This document shows, piece after piece, positions 36,899 through 50,700 of a stretch of DNA of 64,000 bases (position 1 is the stretch's first letter; every line of letters begins with the position of its first letter). The notes under the pieces are model-generated. The model was not told the DNA's origin. It saw nothing but the letters and a program-made list of their open reading frames with translations, and searched no databases. A program made the position numbers and the translations under genes. Where the stretch lies: NCBI RefSeq assembly GCF_002727185.1, contig NZ_NIZW01000004.1, forward strand, positions 186,001-250,000, given 5' to 3'. Source of the stretch: Rhodopirellula bahusiensis (GTDB taxonomy: Bacteria > Planctomycetota > Planctomycetia > Pirellulales > Pirellulaceae).

Positions 36899-38257
36899 AT
36901 GAACAGAATGAGAAATCAACGCCCACCGCGTACAGGACGCGGATCACGACCCGCTCGCTTCGAAGAGCCTGTCGACACAATCGCTCTACTTGAATCCGTC
37001 GGACCGGTAGAAACGCCGCCAGACATGGATTCCTTCGATGAATTGGATCTGTCGCCGGTTATGCGCCAAGCGGTGAAGGACGCGGGATTCACAACGCCCT
37101 CGCCGATCCAAGCCGCTTTGATCCCGCATGCCTTGGATGGCAGAGACGTGATCGGGCAGGCCCGAACGGGTACCGGCAAAACTGCCGCGTTCGGGATTCC
37201 GATCCTCGAGCAGCTGGATTCCTTGGAAGATTGCCGCGACCCGCAAGCGATTGTGATCGTCCCGACTCGTGAGTTGGCCGATCAAGTTGCCGCGGAAGCC
37301 GAAAAGCTCGCTCGTGGCGTCCCGACCGAGATTGCAGTGCTGTCGGGTGGCAAAAACATGAACCGCCAGCTTCGTCAGCTGGAAAATGGAACACAACTTG
37401 TTGTGGGGACCCCCGGTCGAGTGCACGACCACCTTCAACGAGGCACTTTGCGCACTGACAAAGTGTGGTGCGTGGTGCTGGACGAAGCCGACCGCATGCT
37501 CGACATCGGATTCCGGCCGCAGATCGAACGGATCATGCGGAAATGCCCTCGAAATCGCCAAACCTTGCTGCTTTCGGCCACTTTGCCGCCGGTTGTTCGC
37601 CGTTTGGCGGAGAGCTACATGCACGAACCAGTCGTGATCGATTGCTGCCGTGATGAAATGGCTGTCGACACGATCGAACAGCGCTACTTCACCATTGCCC
37701 AGGACGACAAAGTTCGATTGCTGGAGTCGCTGCTGAAACGCGAAAAACCTGAACAGGCGATCATCTTCTGTCGCACCAAGCGTGGAACCGATCGCCTGCA
37801 CAGAAAGCTGGCACATGAATACGGAAGCGCCTGCGGTGCCATTCACGGTGACTTGCAGCAGCGCGAGCGTGACCGCGTGCTTCAGAAACTTCGCGACGGC
37901 AACTTGAAGTTTCTGGTTGCAACGGACGTTGTCGGCCGCGGAATTGACATCAGTACGATCTCACACATCGTCAACTTTGATGTCCCCCAAGATTGCGACG
38001 ACTACGTTCACCGAGTCGGCCGAACCGGTCGAATGGGCCGAGATGGTGTCGCCTATACCTTTGTCGTGCCTGGTGAAGGCGACATCCTGACCAGCATTGA
38101 ACAACGGATCAACAAATTGCTGATCCGGGATCAAATGGATGGTTTTGAATCGCCCGCTGAGAAAGCAGCAGCGGTTGCCGCGGCGGCGCCCGAGCCAGAG
38201 AAAGAGGTACGGCGCACCCTCAACCCTATGACACGAAAACGCCGTCGCCGGCGCTGA
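36899..38257 (+). CDS. DEAD-box RNA helicase, RhlE/DeaD type
   Basis: 452 residues from ATG 36899, with GAGGATAG as ribosome-binding site. A frame from 36788 exists but overlaps the previous gene. The Q motif FTTPSPIQAALIP, ARTGTGKTA (I), PTRELADQ (Ia), GTPGR (Ib), VLDEADRMLD (II), LLSATLP (III), CRTKRGTD (IV), ATDVVGRGIDI (V) and HRVGRTGRMG (VI) are complete. The C-terminal tail ends in a basic RKRRRRR-type stretch. It unwinds RNA during ribosome assembly or mRNA decay; the paralogue is not assigned. Confidence 0.92.
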   Translation: MNRMRNQRPPRTGRGSRPARFEEPVDTIALLESVGPVETPPDMDSFDELDLSPVMRQAVKDAGFTTPSPIQAALIPHALDGRDVIGQARTGTGKTAAFGIPILEQLDSLEDCRDPQAIVIVPTRELADQVAAEAEKLARGVPTEIAVLSGGKNMNRQLRQLENGTQLVVGTPGRVHDHLQRGTLRTDKVWCVVLDEADRMLDIGFRPQIERIMRKCPRNRQTLLLSATLPPVVRRLAESYMHEPVVIDCCRDEMAVDTIEQRYFTIAQDDKVRLLESLLKREKPEQAIIFCRTKRGTDRLHRKLAHEYGSACGAIHGDLQQRERDRVLQKLRDGNLKFLVATDVVGRGIDISTISHIVNFDVPQDCDDYVHRVGRTGRMGRDGVAYTFVVPGEGDILTSIEQRINKLLIRDQMDGFESPAEKAAAVAAAAPEPEKEVRRTLNPMTRKRRRRR

Positions 38258-38730
38258 TTTCTACCAGGGAACTTTTTCGCAGGCCCAACGTCCAAGTTGA
38301 CGCAAGAATGTGTCGATTGTGACGGCTGTGAGTTGCGAGACCTCTGACCCACCGTTCCCGCCCCCTCTTGTGGGCGTACCTCTCGGGTCGATTTCGTCAT
38401 CAGAACCGGTGCAATTGGCACATTTGTCCAACGAGTGAACGCTGCGGTAAGTAGCGATGACGCAAAAATTTGCGACGTTATTTACCCCAACTATACTCAT
38501 CGGACTGATCGCGCGAGCTGCGCCCCAATTGCCCGACATCGACGTCGGAGCGATCCCCAGCAACGCCGTGTGATCAGCCTTGTCATCCACGACTGATCTT
38601 TGATTGGCCGCAATTCCGCGGTCCGTTGAAGTTCCGAGATTCACAACAAGTTCGGCGGATTGGGTTGGAAATTGGCTGTTTCGGAAGCCAATGAAGGCCC
38701 AATCTCTGGTCTGCCTAGAAGGTTCGGTCT
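38258..38730. other. Intergenic region upstream of the giant gene
   Basis: 473 bases without a supportable gene. It contains the promoter-like site at 38470-38497 and a palindrome overlapping it. No terminator with a T-tract is seen after the helicase. Confidence 0.45.
38461..38497 (+). promoter_or_regulatory. Candidate sigma-70 promoter with overlapping palindrome
   Basis: TTGCGA (38470-38475) and TATACT (38492-38497) are separated by 16 bases. A palindrome CGCAAA-AA-TTTGCG (38461-38474) covers the -35 box and could be an operator. The predicted transcript would have a leader of about 225 bases before ATG 38731. Confidence 0.4.
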
Positions 38731-41700
38731 ATGACCTCGCGTCAGCGAAACACAGTGTCTCCGTCCACGGAAAATGCCTCTTCCCGCGATCGTGCGCCAT
38801 CGGCGCCGGTTCGTCGTCGGTCCAAGACGTCCAAACGCGGGGGCGAGAGTCGCCAACAGCGTCGACGTCATTTGGTCGAAACGCTCGAAGCTCGCCAATT
38901 ACTGGCCGGGCCGCAACTCATTGGGGTGCAACCCAACGAGGGCGATTTGATCGACGACGGTGCGGTCCGCCAAACGGCACCGCGCGTGTTGACGTTCCGT
39001 TTCGACGAAAATCAACAGATCGACCCGACGACGTTGGGCGGTGTTGAAATCAGTCGTGCCGGTGGCGACAGCGACTTCAATGAGAAGATCGTGATCGAGC
39101 CGGGTTCGATTTCATTGGGCGATCCCAATCAAAATGAAATCATCGTCCGGTTTGCCGAAAACCTGCCGGATGACGACTACCAAATCAAACTGTTCGGTTA
39201 CGACAATCCCGATGAAGACATCGTCGGAATTCGAAACCTGAATGGCGAACTGTTCGTTCCCGATGAAGCGGGCGAACGCGTCCAAACAATCGACTTCGAT
39301 TTGGACCTGGGTGCATTGATCGAATCGGTCGTGCCGCAACCGGTTGTTCGCAACGCGGACGGAAGCCTGACGCAGAACCGCAATGAAATCGTTGTCTACT
39401 TCAACGAAGATCCGTTGTTCGTTGAGAACGATGCCAGCGGAAACCCCACCACGCGATCGGCCGAAAACCCTCGCTTCTACCAACTGCTGCTGACCCAAGA
39501 CTCGGTCCGAACCACCGACGATGTGGTGTATCAACCCGCCAAGGTTGTGTACGACGAAGCGACCTTCACCGCACGCTTGTTCTTCGACACCGAAGACATC
39601 AACGACCTGCAGTTCGAGCAAGCCGTTCTCACCGCCCAAGATGCATCGCAACTGGCCCAGCTTGAGGCAGCCTTGGTCGCTGGCACGCCTACCGTGGCCG
39701 AAGCCGAAGCCAACCTAGCTGCCTTCAAAGAAACCTTCGCAGTTCCCGTTGGCGGAGGCACGTTCCGTCTGCGGATCGGAAACGCCATCAGCAGCTCGGC
39801 TGAATTGCAACTGCAACCAGCTGAAGTGATCCCTCGTCCGTTCACCAGCGTTGGTCTGGACAATAGCGGCAGCGAGTTTTTGATCCGATCGTTGTTGCTT
39901 GGCGAAGACCAACCAGAACGATCCGTTGCCTTCGTGAACTCGGCCGCGGGTGGATTGGCGGTCAGCTTGGATGCCAATGGACGCGTCGTCGTCGACTTTG
40001 GTGGATCCACACCAACGGTCAATGATTTGCGAGTCGCTGTTGCTAGCACGCCATCGGTCGCCGGATTGGTTGAAGTCGATTCAAACAGCTTCGGTTCGCT
40101 CGCACTGCCATTGAGCCTGACCAACAAGAGTGACTTCAACTTGGTTGGTTTGGGCGGCACGCTGACAACCTCGTACAACCTTGGCGAACTCGGTTCGACG
40201 GGTGAACTGTCGAGCGTTTTGATTCGCGAATCCATCTCGCCGATGCCGTTTGACTTGGATCTTCCCGGTGGGAACGACGATCCCGGACACCGTCAGGTCG
40301 ACACCGCCTTCCAAGGCCACCTCAACCCATTGTTCGGTGCCGATTCGGTCGATGGCATCACCGAGATTGCCTACAACTTTGAATCCATTGTCGCTTCAAC
40401 CGGCGGCACAACCTTCAGCAACCAGATCACCGATCGTCAGAAAGATCGCGTTCGTGAAGTGCTCGACCTCTGGTCGGCCAAGATCGGCGTGCAGTTCCGA
40501 GAAACGGTTTCCGAAGGCATCACGTTCGCCGTTGGTGACAACGCACGTCTGGCAAGCTCCGTCAGCTTCAACGTCATCAACGCCAACGTTCGCGTGGACG
40601 AAACCTTCGCGGATCCCGCGATTGTCTTCAGCAACCAGATCACTTTCGGAACAGCCTACGGCGAAGACTTCACTCGCAAAGCAGCCGCCGGCGTCGGATT
40701 GTTGCTCGGTTTGGAATTCGCTCCTGAATTGCCACCCGAAACATTGCTCAGCGGATCGTTCGCGTTCCTCAACGACACGATCAACCCGGATACCGAAGCG
40801 GCTCTGAACAACCTGGAACCCGTCTTCCCAGGTAACGCGGACGTGCTGCACGGTCAGTATCTCTATCGACCCGACAGTGTCGACATCGACATGTATCGGT
40901 TCGAGGTCAACCTGAACGACGCAGATCGACTCGGAACGTTGACCGTCGAAACTTTCGCGGAACGTTTGGCTCAATCCAGCCTTCTCGATACGACGTTGAC
41001 CCTGTTCCAAGAAGTCGCTGCATCAGCGACCTCGGACTTCGACCTCGGCCCTTCGCTCACTGTCGAGTTCATGGCCGTCGCAGCAGGTGCCGAAGGCAAC
41101 CAAACTCGAATCGAATTCGTTCAAAGCGATCGTGCTGCCAACGACGACGAAGTTCGCGTGCTGCGTCAAACCGGTGACGATGGACAATTGCTCGACAACG
41201 TCATCCTGTTGGACGTTCCACGTCGCAGCAGCGTGGGTGCCGTTCCGGTGTCCGCGTTGATCAATGCGATCAACGACGATCCGTTTGCTTCGTCACTGGT
41301 CCAAGCTCGCTTGATCGAAGGCGATGCAACGACCGACATTTCACGTCCGAACGAAGTGCTCGACTTCTCGGCCATCAGCCTCTCCGGCGGTGGCTTGGAA
41401 CAACTCAGCCGCAACGACGATTACTTCAGCGAAGATTCCTACCTCACCGCGTCACTGGGTGCTGGCACTTACTACATCGGCGTCGCCGCAAGCGGCAACG
41501 ATGAATACAACCCATTGATCCCTGAAAGTGGTTTCGGTGGTCGCACGCAGGGCGAATACGAACTGCTTGTCAAATTTGATCCTAACGTCGACGAAGTGAA
41601 CGTGCTTCGCGACATGGACTTGGATGGCAACAACGTTGGCGATCGCATCGGTGTGCCTGGCACACCGTTGGATGGTGACGGCGATGGAGCTCCGGGCGGC

Positions 41701-44700
41701 TTGTACCAATTCTGGTTCCAAACCCGTCCAGAAGAACGGATCCTGGAATTTGAACTGACCGGCAACTCGATCACTCCCAATCAAACGATCGAAGTCATCA
41801 GCGGAACCGGTGTTCGCCGCGTTTACGAATTCGTACCGATCGGTCAAAGCTCGACCGTTCCAGGCAGCGTCACAGTTCAGTACAACGCCACCGTTGGTGC
41901 GGGTTCGCCCGCAGCAGGTTTGGCGAACGAATTGGCTACCACAATCAACCTGTTGACCGGCATCACGGGCGTCTCGGCGGAATTGATTGGCTCGGGTGAG
42001 TTGGTTCAACTGTCCGGCGAGCGATCCGTCGACACCTCGACTGACTTCCGGGGCATGACGATCCATGGCCGAACGATCTTCGTCGATAAAATGGGCGCCG
42101 CCCAAGCCGACGGCAGCATTGATTCGCCGATCAACAACATCGCCAGTGACGACGTGCTCAGCGCGTTCTCAGTCGCTCGTTTTGGTGACCAAGTTCGCAT
42201 CGTTGGCAACGGTGGAATCGATGGAGACATCGAAACGGAAGACGACAACTTCAGCTATCAATTCGGTGTCACTGAAACCGGTGGCCGCGTCCTGGAAGAC
42301 GGACGCAACATGGAAATCCCGCGAGGCGTGACCACGGTCATTGATGCGGGTGCCGCATTGAAATTCCGTAGTGCTCGCATCGGGGTCGGTAGTAGCAGCT
42401 TGCAAATCGACCGCAGCGGTTCATTGCTGCAAGTCTTGGGTACTCCACGACTGGTTGAATTGTCGACGGACAACGACGTCAACGACCCGACATTTGATCC
42501 GATCACAACTCTGTTGACAGATCCATCGGATGCGACCGCCGCCTACGAAAACGGCAGCGTGATCCTGACGAGCATGCGAGACCGTGACGTCGATGTCTCG
42601 GCGGCTGGAATCTCGCCGACAGCCGGACCTGGCGACTGGGGCGGAATTGTCTTCCGCAGTGACTTCGACTCGGTTCAAGGCCGAAGTTCGTTGGAAGACG
42701 AAGGCATCTTCATTGACCGCGTCAATCACGCTGAAATTCGCTTCGGCGGTGGTAGCAACTTGCTGATCGATTCGGTTCAACAGTTGGTCAACCCGATCAC
42801 GATGATCGGTCGCCGACCCACGATCTCGTTCAACGACATCACACGCAGTGCCGATGCGGCGATCAGCGCTTCGCCGGACACGTTCGAGGAAACCACTTTC
42901 CAAGGTCCGAAGTTCCAAGTGGCCGGACGCTTCATCGCGGATTACGACCGCGTGGGTCCAGACATCTACTCGAACCAACTGCTTGATAACAGTATCAATG
43001 GCTTGTTCATTCGAGTTCAAACCACTGCCAATCAACCGCCTCGCGAATTGACCGTTTCCGGCCGATTCGACGACATCGATGTGGTTCACTACCTGGCAGA
43101 AAACCTTTCCATCGTGGGCACTCCCGGTGGCAGTATCCAAGACGGCATTCGTCCCGACCTGACCAGTTCCGCGGGCAACGTCAATCTGGGCGGGAACCTG
43201 GATCAAGGGACTTACGACTACAAGATGACGTTCGTCGACGTCTTCGGATTCGAATCCGCTGCGAGCGACCCAAGCGGCGATTTCGTCGTCCCATCGACTT
43301 TGAGCGGTTCGTCGATTGAACTTCGTAACTTGCCAGCGATCGGCGGAGTCAGCAACTTTGTCGCACGTCGTTTGTATCGCAGCATTCCGGGCACGAATGA
43401 CTACGTCTTCGTCGCTCAATTGGACGCGACACGCCAGACGTTTGTTGACGATGGCGAACAGACCGCAGCCAACAGCACACTGCTCGACCCAGATTTGGAC
43501 GGCGTTCGCGGCCGCTTGGACGCTTCGCTGACGATCGATCCGGGGATGATCATCAAGCTCAACGGAGCACGAATCGAACTGGGGCATGGCACACAACTGC
43601 TGGCCGAAGGCACTGCCCAGCGTCCAGTGATTTTCACCAGTTTGCTTGACGATCGTTTTGGTGCGGGCGGAACGTTCGACACCAGCAACGATGCAGCGAC
43701 CGGCACGGTCTTCGATCCGGATCGCGGCGACTGGTCAGGCATCTATGCCGGCCCGAACTCGCACATCAGCCTGGACTCCGCGACCATCGCCTATGCGGGT
43801 GGCGTGAGTTTGATTCCCGGTGGTGAAAGCCGCGGCTTTGTTCCGTTGCAATTGCAACAAGCCTCCGCTCGCGTTGTCAATTCACGATTCGAATTCAATG
43901 ACGACGGACAAGATGGTGCCGGTGACGTTGGCCGATTCGGTCGTCCGGGCGTCACTCCATCGACCATTCACGTTCGCGGCAGCCAACCAATCATCGTTGG
44001 CAACGACTTCGTCGATAACCGCGGCAGCATCATCGACATCGACAGCAACTCGATGACCGCCGAACGCATCGTCGACCTCGGTCGTCAAACAGGTTCGGTT
44101 GAGAACTTCTCTGAGCTCGATGACAACTACGGTCCTTTGATCCGTTTGAACCGTTACGAAGTGGTCGCAAACGGCGCCGCGGCGGAACGACAACTCAGCG
44201 GTCTAGAAATCCGCGGTGGCGAACTCACCACCGAGAGCATCTGGGATGACACGGACATCGTTCACATGCTGTTTGACAGCATTGATGTCGGCAACCTGCA
44301 CTCCAGCGGCGGCTTGCGTTTGTTCAGCCGTGCGGAAGAAAGCCTGGTCGTCAAATTGTCTGGTGGTGGAACCGCGTTTAGCTCCACCAGCGGCACCGGA
44401 TTGACTGCCACCGGCACCGTCGGTGACATCGACGATCGCATCGGCGGAACGGTTCAAGTGATCGGTATGCCAGGTTCGCCTGTCGTCTTGACCAGCTTGG
44501 CTGACGATTCCGTAGGTGCCGGTTTGATGCCGGATGGAACTTCGTTCCTGGACACCAATGGTGACTCGTTCGCTAGCCGTCCAGAATCAAATGATTGGCG
44601 TAGCATCCTGTTCGAAGAGAACGCGAATTACACCAACATCGAATTCATTCTCGAACGTGAACTCAAATCGGAAGTCAGCCCCGGTTTGAACGGCTCCGTT

Positions 44701-47700
44701 GTGACCGCTCAAGCACTCGGCACGTTGGCTCCCAACGAGTTGTTCAGCGACGATCAAAACCGCCTTGGATTTGAAGTCGAAGGCTTCCTATCGCAAGCCA
44801 ACGACATCGACACCTATGCGTTCACGGGAGAAGCCGGCACGCAGATCTGGGTCGACTTGGACCACACATCGTTCACCTTGGACACTGTCCTCGAGATACT
44901 TGATCCAGACGGAAACGTCATCGCTCGAAGTGACAACTCCTTCGATGAAGTCAATGGCGACGCCGATGTCGCGATTCTCGACCCAAGTGCTGAAGGACTG
45001 GCAGGCTCGCTGCAAGCCAACAGCAACTTCGATGGATTCATGGATTACGACACGGTCAATCCTCGCGATGCCGGTCTGCGGATCACTTTGCCAGGCCCAA
45101 TTGGCAACTCGTCGAACTACTTCATTCGAGTTCGCAGTGCAGCGGTCAACCCAGACGACACCGAAGGTGGTTTGACTCGCGGTGGCTACCGTTTCCAGGT
45201 TCGCTTGCGTGAAGAGCAAGAATTCAGCGGCAGCATGGTTCGCTACGCCGACATTCGCTATGCCAACAACGGTATCCACGTTCGCGGTGCCATGGCGAAT
45301 TCGCCGCTCTTGGGCGAAGCACAGGAAAACGAACAGTTCGGCAACACATCGAGCAACGATGTCGCTGTCTCAGGTCTGGACTCACCCGGTCAACGTGCTC
45401 AATACCTGGGCAACACCCTGGAAAGCCGCAACGGCGTGATCAGCGTCGGTGGTTCGCTGGACACCGTTGCGGACATCGACCACTACCAAATCGATGTGCT
45501 TGGATCACAAGGTGCGGTTAGCCGTGACACGTTGATCTTCGACATCGATTATGCAGATGGTTTCAATCGTCCCGATACCATGCTGTCGATCTTCTACGAC
45601 CCCGATGGCGAAACCGGCGACGCTCAACCACGTTTGGTTGCAATTGGAAACGATAGCAACATCTTGGAAGATCAATCCATCGATGGCGACTCGCCGATTG
45701 ATCTGCTGCAACGAGGAAGCATCGATAATGGCGACGCCTACATCGGTCCTCTCGCAATGCCAGGTGGGACTGGAACGTACTACGTGGCCGTTACCGGCGA
45801 AGGCACCACCCCGGACGTGTTGTCTGATCCGTTGGTCCGTTTGGAACCAATCGATTCGATTCTTCGAATTGTGGACGACCAAATCGCTAACAGCATTCAA
45901 ACGACTGCTGACGCCCCGGTCGAACCGTTCTTCATCGACACCAGCGTCTTGCCGTTTGGCTGGTCGACAACGCTCGATCGTGCCACGGATGTCGGTCACA
46001 ATTCCAAGCAAACCTTCAATGGTTCGCGAAACGTGGACTTGTTCCCCGACAGCGTTCAGTTCGAGACAGAGTTCAATGACTCGTTGTTCGCTGCAGACGA
46101 CCTGGAAGCCAACCTTGGTTGGAGCCTGAATGATGATCCGAACATCGGCAACACATTCGGCACCAACACATCTCAGCAGATCCCACACACGAAGGTGTTG
46201 GGAACAACGATCAACGAAGTGGTCGACGTCTATCAATTCGTCGTACCGGTTGACGGTTCGAGAGTCATCTTGGACGTCGATGATGGCGTCATTCCGTTCG
46301 CCTACGACGCCAACCCCGGCTTCGGCGGCATCGACATTGATCCTGACATCGAAGACTTCCAAAGCGACAGCGTCGACTTGAAGCTGCAGTTGCTGGATGC
46401 GTTCGGCGTTGTGATTGCGACCAACTCATTCTCGGCGACGAACGATGGTGCAGAAGGAAGCATCGGTGATGCACTGAGCATCTTCACCGATGACCCGTAC
46501 ATCGAAACCTTCTTGCAGGCTGGCGTCTACTACGTTGCGGTCTCACCCGAAGCAACCGGGTACGACCCCGCGACGCAGGTCTTCTCACTCGACGTCGATG
46601 AACGTCCTCAACAGGGCACCTACGAACTGAACGTCTCAGTTGAAGATCATGTGGTCGACGGTGGTGACCCCAATAACCAATCGCTGTACTTCGACCGCTC
46701 TGAAATCCGTGGTGACCTGGACAGCGTTGCGTTTGACTTGTCCGGTTACAGCGATGCGGATCAACCGTACCTGTACTTTGATTACTTGCTCAGCGACATC
46801 GGCACCGATGAAGTTCGCGTGATCGCTCGCAGTGACCAGCAGACTGAAGTGGTGATTGCTGGTAACGCGGCTGGAATTGCGGGCACGACCGGCGATCTTC
46901 TTCAGCAAGACGCGCAAGACAATTGGTACCAGGCCCGATTGGATTTGGGACAGTTCGCAGGCGATACCAATGTGGTCATTCGCTTCGAATACGACACCGA
47001 CCTTTCGGCAGGAACCGGGCCCGTCTTCGGCGGCGAAGGTTTGTACCTGGACAACTTCATTGTCGGCTTTGCCGAACGTGGTGAAATGGTGGTCGGTGCC
47101 GCATCGGGTCGTACCGGATTCACTGGACAATCGCAGACCGTCCTCGGCGAATATCAACTCGAGATCCGTCCTGGCCAGGAATACACGACGACCACGTCGG
47201 CAACGACTCAGACGCCAACGGTCTCGTTCGACACCAACGATCGATTGGCTCAGACGATGACGATCGTTGCTCCTCATCCGTCGCAATTGAACGACGGCGA
47301 CACGTTCTCCATGTCGGACAATGTCCGTAGTGTGACATTCGAATTCAACAGCACTGGTTCAGTCGTCGCGGGCAATATCCCGATCGATATCAGTGGCGTG
47401 ACCACTCAAATCGAAGTTGCGGAGCGGATGCGAACTGCGTTCAATCTGCCCGCCGTCCAAGCCTTGGTTCCAATCCAGGCGACGGATTCCTCCGGGGACA
47501 CGGCAGGCGGCAACAACGACGTTCGCATCGCCTTGTCGGCGGCTGTGGTCGGTGACTTCTACAAAGTGGATTCGGTTGGCGATGTACCTGATGCTGCCGA
47601 TCCGATCGTGCCCGCTGGCACATCATTCCGACTGCCCGCGATCTACACCGAGTACGTGGGCGACCAAAACGTTCAGCGTCGACAAGATCAAGTCTTCATT

Positions 47701-50700
47701 GACTCCAACAAGATTAGCGACGTCCACGCGATTGGTATCTGGAGTGAACCAGGCGAGCGTGGAGTTGACCCGCAAGACATCAAGGCTCGTTCGCAATTCG
47801 CGTTGGATCTCGGAAACTTCTTCGGCTTCAATAATAACGACTTCTTCGCCGGCGAAGTCAATCCTTACATCCAGCAGCCTCCGATCGGCAACACCACACC
47901 TGGTGCGGTCCGAAACCTGCCAACCCTGAACAACTCAGTCGTCGGTGGATTGGCTCCTTCCGTGAGCATCGTCAACAACACCATCGACAGTGCTGGTTAC
48001 TCGGCTATTAAGGTCGACGGTGAAACTCGACCTTGGCAAATCGATTCGTTCTTCAGCGGCGACTTCCTTGGCGACATCGGTTTCGGTGACTTCATCTCCG
48101 ATGGTCTGACGATGACCATCGATGCCGCTGGCACCCGGGTGACGTTCGAGTTCGAAGACATCGGTGGCGGCGTCAATCCGGACGGGAGTGCTACCATCGG
48201 TGGCGACGGCTACGTCGATGGTCACGTGCCGATCTACTACCGACAAACGGGCACAGCGCTCTACAACCCGCCAACTGTTCCGCAGGCTGCACGCCGGGGC
48301 TACGCGTCGACTCGACACGAAGTGATGATGTCGATCTACCAGTCCATCCAGGGCAGCATCCTGATGACCAATGACATGGTTCAATTGGTTCATCCGACGA
48401 TTGGTCCGTCGATCATGTTCGGCGATGAATTGGAAGAAAACCGCTACCTCAGCGACATGTCCTTCCCAACCGCCACGGTCTTCTTGGAAGGCGTCTCGGG
48501 GATCTACTTCGACACCTCGTTCGCGAAGGGCGGCGGCAATCCATTCCTTGCCACTCCCGCTGCCGTGGCCGAAGCTCCTCAACCTTTCTCGCGAATCGTG
48601 AACAATACGATTTACGGTCAAGACGGCACCGAATCGCAGTTCTCACAAGCTGCGATCACGACCGGCGTTGATGGCGACGACACACCGAGCGGTGCTCGCG
48701 ACACCAAGATTGGTCAATCGCACAACGGCCCTTACATTACCGACGCGACGATCGGCAATGGCGATCCACTGACCACAGCTCAACAAGATGTCGACTTCTA
48801 TGAGGTCGAACTGAAAGTGGGCGATCGTTTGACGATCGACATCGATACGCTCGCAGCTGATATCGACATTCCCGAAGGCCCCGACTTGGTCTTGCGACTG
48901 TTTGATTCGAACGGAATTGTCGTTGCCACCAACGATTCCGGCGCCGCTCCAACTCACTTGGAGACCGCAACGGACCCGACTTTGGAAGACACCTATGTCG
49001 ACCCGGGCGTCGATCCAGTCGACACTGCCGACGACACTCAGCCAAACTTGCGTGCGGTCGATCCATTCATGGATTTCACCGCGACGGTCAAAGGCACTTA
49101 CTACGTTGGCGTTTCATTGCAAGGCAACGATGAATACGACCCGAACGCCTTGTCAGGACGTGCGAAGAGCACCGCGACGACGGGTGACTACACCATTGCA
49201 ATCGAAGCCTATGCTGCTCGCGATTTCGTGCTGAGCATCGACGATCAAAACCTGGGTAGAAACACTGGCAACTTGGGATCGACCGGTGATGATTTGATCG
49301 GCACCTCGATCGTGATCACTCAGATTCCTGATCGCCAGGACGGATTTGTCGCTCCCGACAGCACCAACTCAATGCGATTCCTATTCACGGATTCCATCGC
49401 TGGTATCCGTATAGATGACAACGGTGAAACGGTTGTCAACGTTCCTTTGCAACCAGGTGACGGATTCCGAACTCCGGAAATCCTCTCTGCATTGCAAGAT
49501 GCGATTAACGGCGCTGGGGTTGTCGACAACCCAACGTTGACCAGCCCACCGCTTCCAAACAACGAGTTCGACAATGGTCCGGACGATGATGACATCGGTT
49601 CGGTCGCTGGACCAATCACTCGAGTCGAAGCACTTGCACTCGGTGGACTAGCAGGCAGTGCCGCTGGCCTTGATCGTTTCGACTTCTCAATCCCGATGCC
49701 TTACGGCCCTGGTAGCGATTTCCAGTACGGATTCGGTCACGATCGAACCAGCGAAGTCGAAAGCTGGGGATTTGTAGGCACGACTACATCAGGGCTCGGA
49801 ACGACCGAACTCTACCTGCTAATCAAGAACGCAGCCAAGATTGAGATCATTCCGCCGGAAGGTGGCACCACTCCATTGCGAATGGATCCTCAGCCCGGTG
49901 TGGAGATGGACCAATTGCTTCCTGAAACGGGTGTGATGTTGACCGGTGGTAGCAGTGCCACATTGATCAACAACGTCCTGGCAAACTTGAACCAGAGCGT
50001 CGTTGTCGAGGAAACCCAATTCCGTGGTTTCAGTCACCCGACCGATCCAGACGAACACATCAAGCCGTCAGAAGTGGTTGTCACGAACAACCTGTTCCAA
50101 CACGACCAACCAGCAACGACATTGTTCCGCCAGAACATCAATGGCTTGAACAACGGTGGCGTTGGCCTGACGACTGATGGTGCCACCGGCCCCAGCAACG
50201 TCAATGGCGGAACGGATGACTTCAACATCACATTGGACAACAACGATGTCTTGTTCGCCAATGCCGATGGCGACAACTTCATCCCAGCGTTGTTCTCGCT
50301 GGCGATCGACAGTGGTGCCAGCTCCGTCGTCGAGCGTGATGCGTTTGGCGGAGTGAAAGAAAGCGTTGGTCTGGGGACCAGCAACATCCTTGCACCAACC
50401 CGCGACGGGAACGGCGTGCTGCGTGCCGACAATGATTTGGCGGCTCCTCCGACCGGTGTCGGCGGAAGCTTGTTCATCGACCGCGGTGCAAACGAACTGG
50501 CCGACTTCAATGGTCCTGTTGCTACCCTGCAGAACCCACTCGACAACGATGCAGAAGGTCGTGACAGCGATGTTTCGGAGAGCTTCCTGCAACTGACCGG
50601 TGGCAACCAACAGAAGTTCACGATTCAACTGCGTGACACAGGCGACTCGTCCAACCCATTCTCTGGAATCGGGATTGATGACGACACGGTTGTGGTGGCA

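Noticed and set aside
42421-43596. Long minus-strand frame opposite the giant gene (391 codons); a similar one lies at 50983-52233
   Set aside because: No domains or ribosome-binding site; the giant protein's modules are clear on the plus strand.
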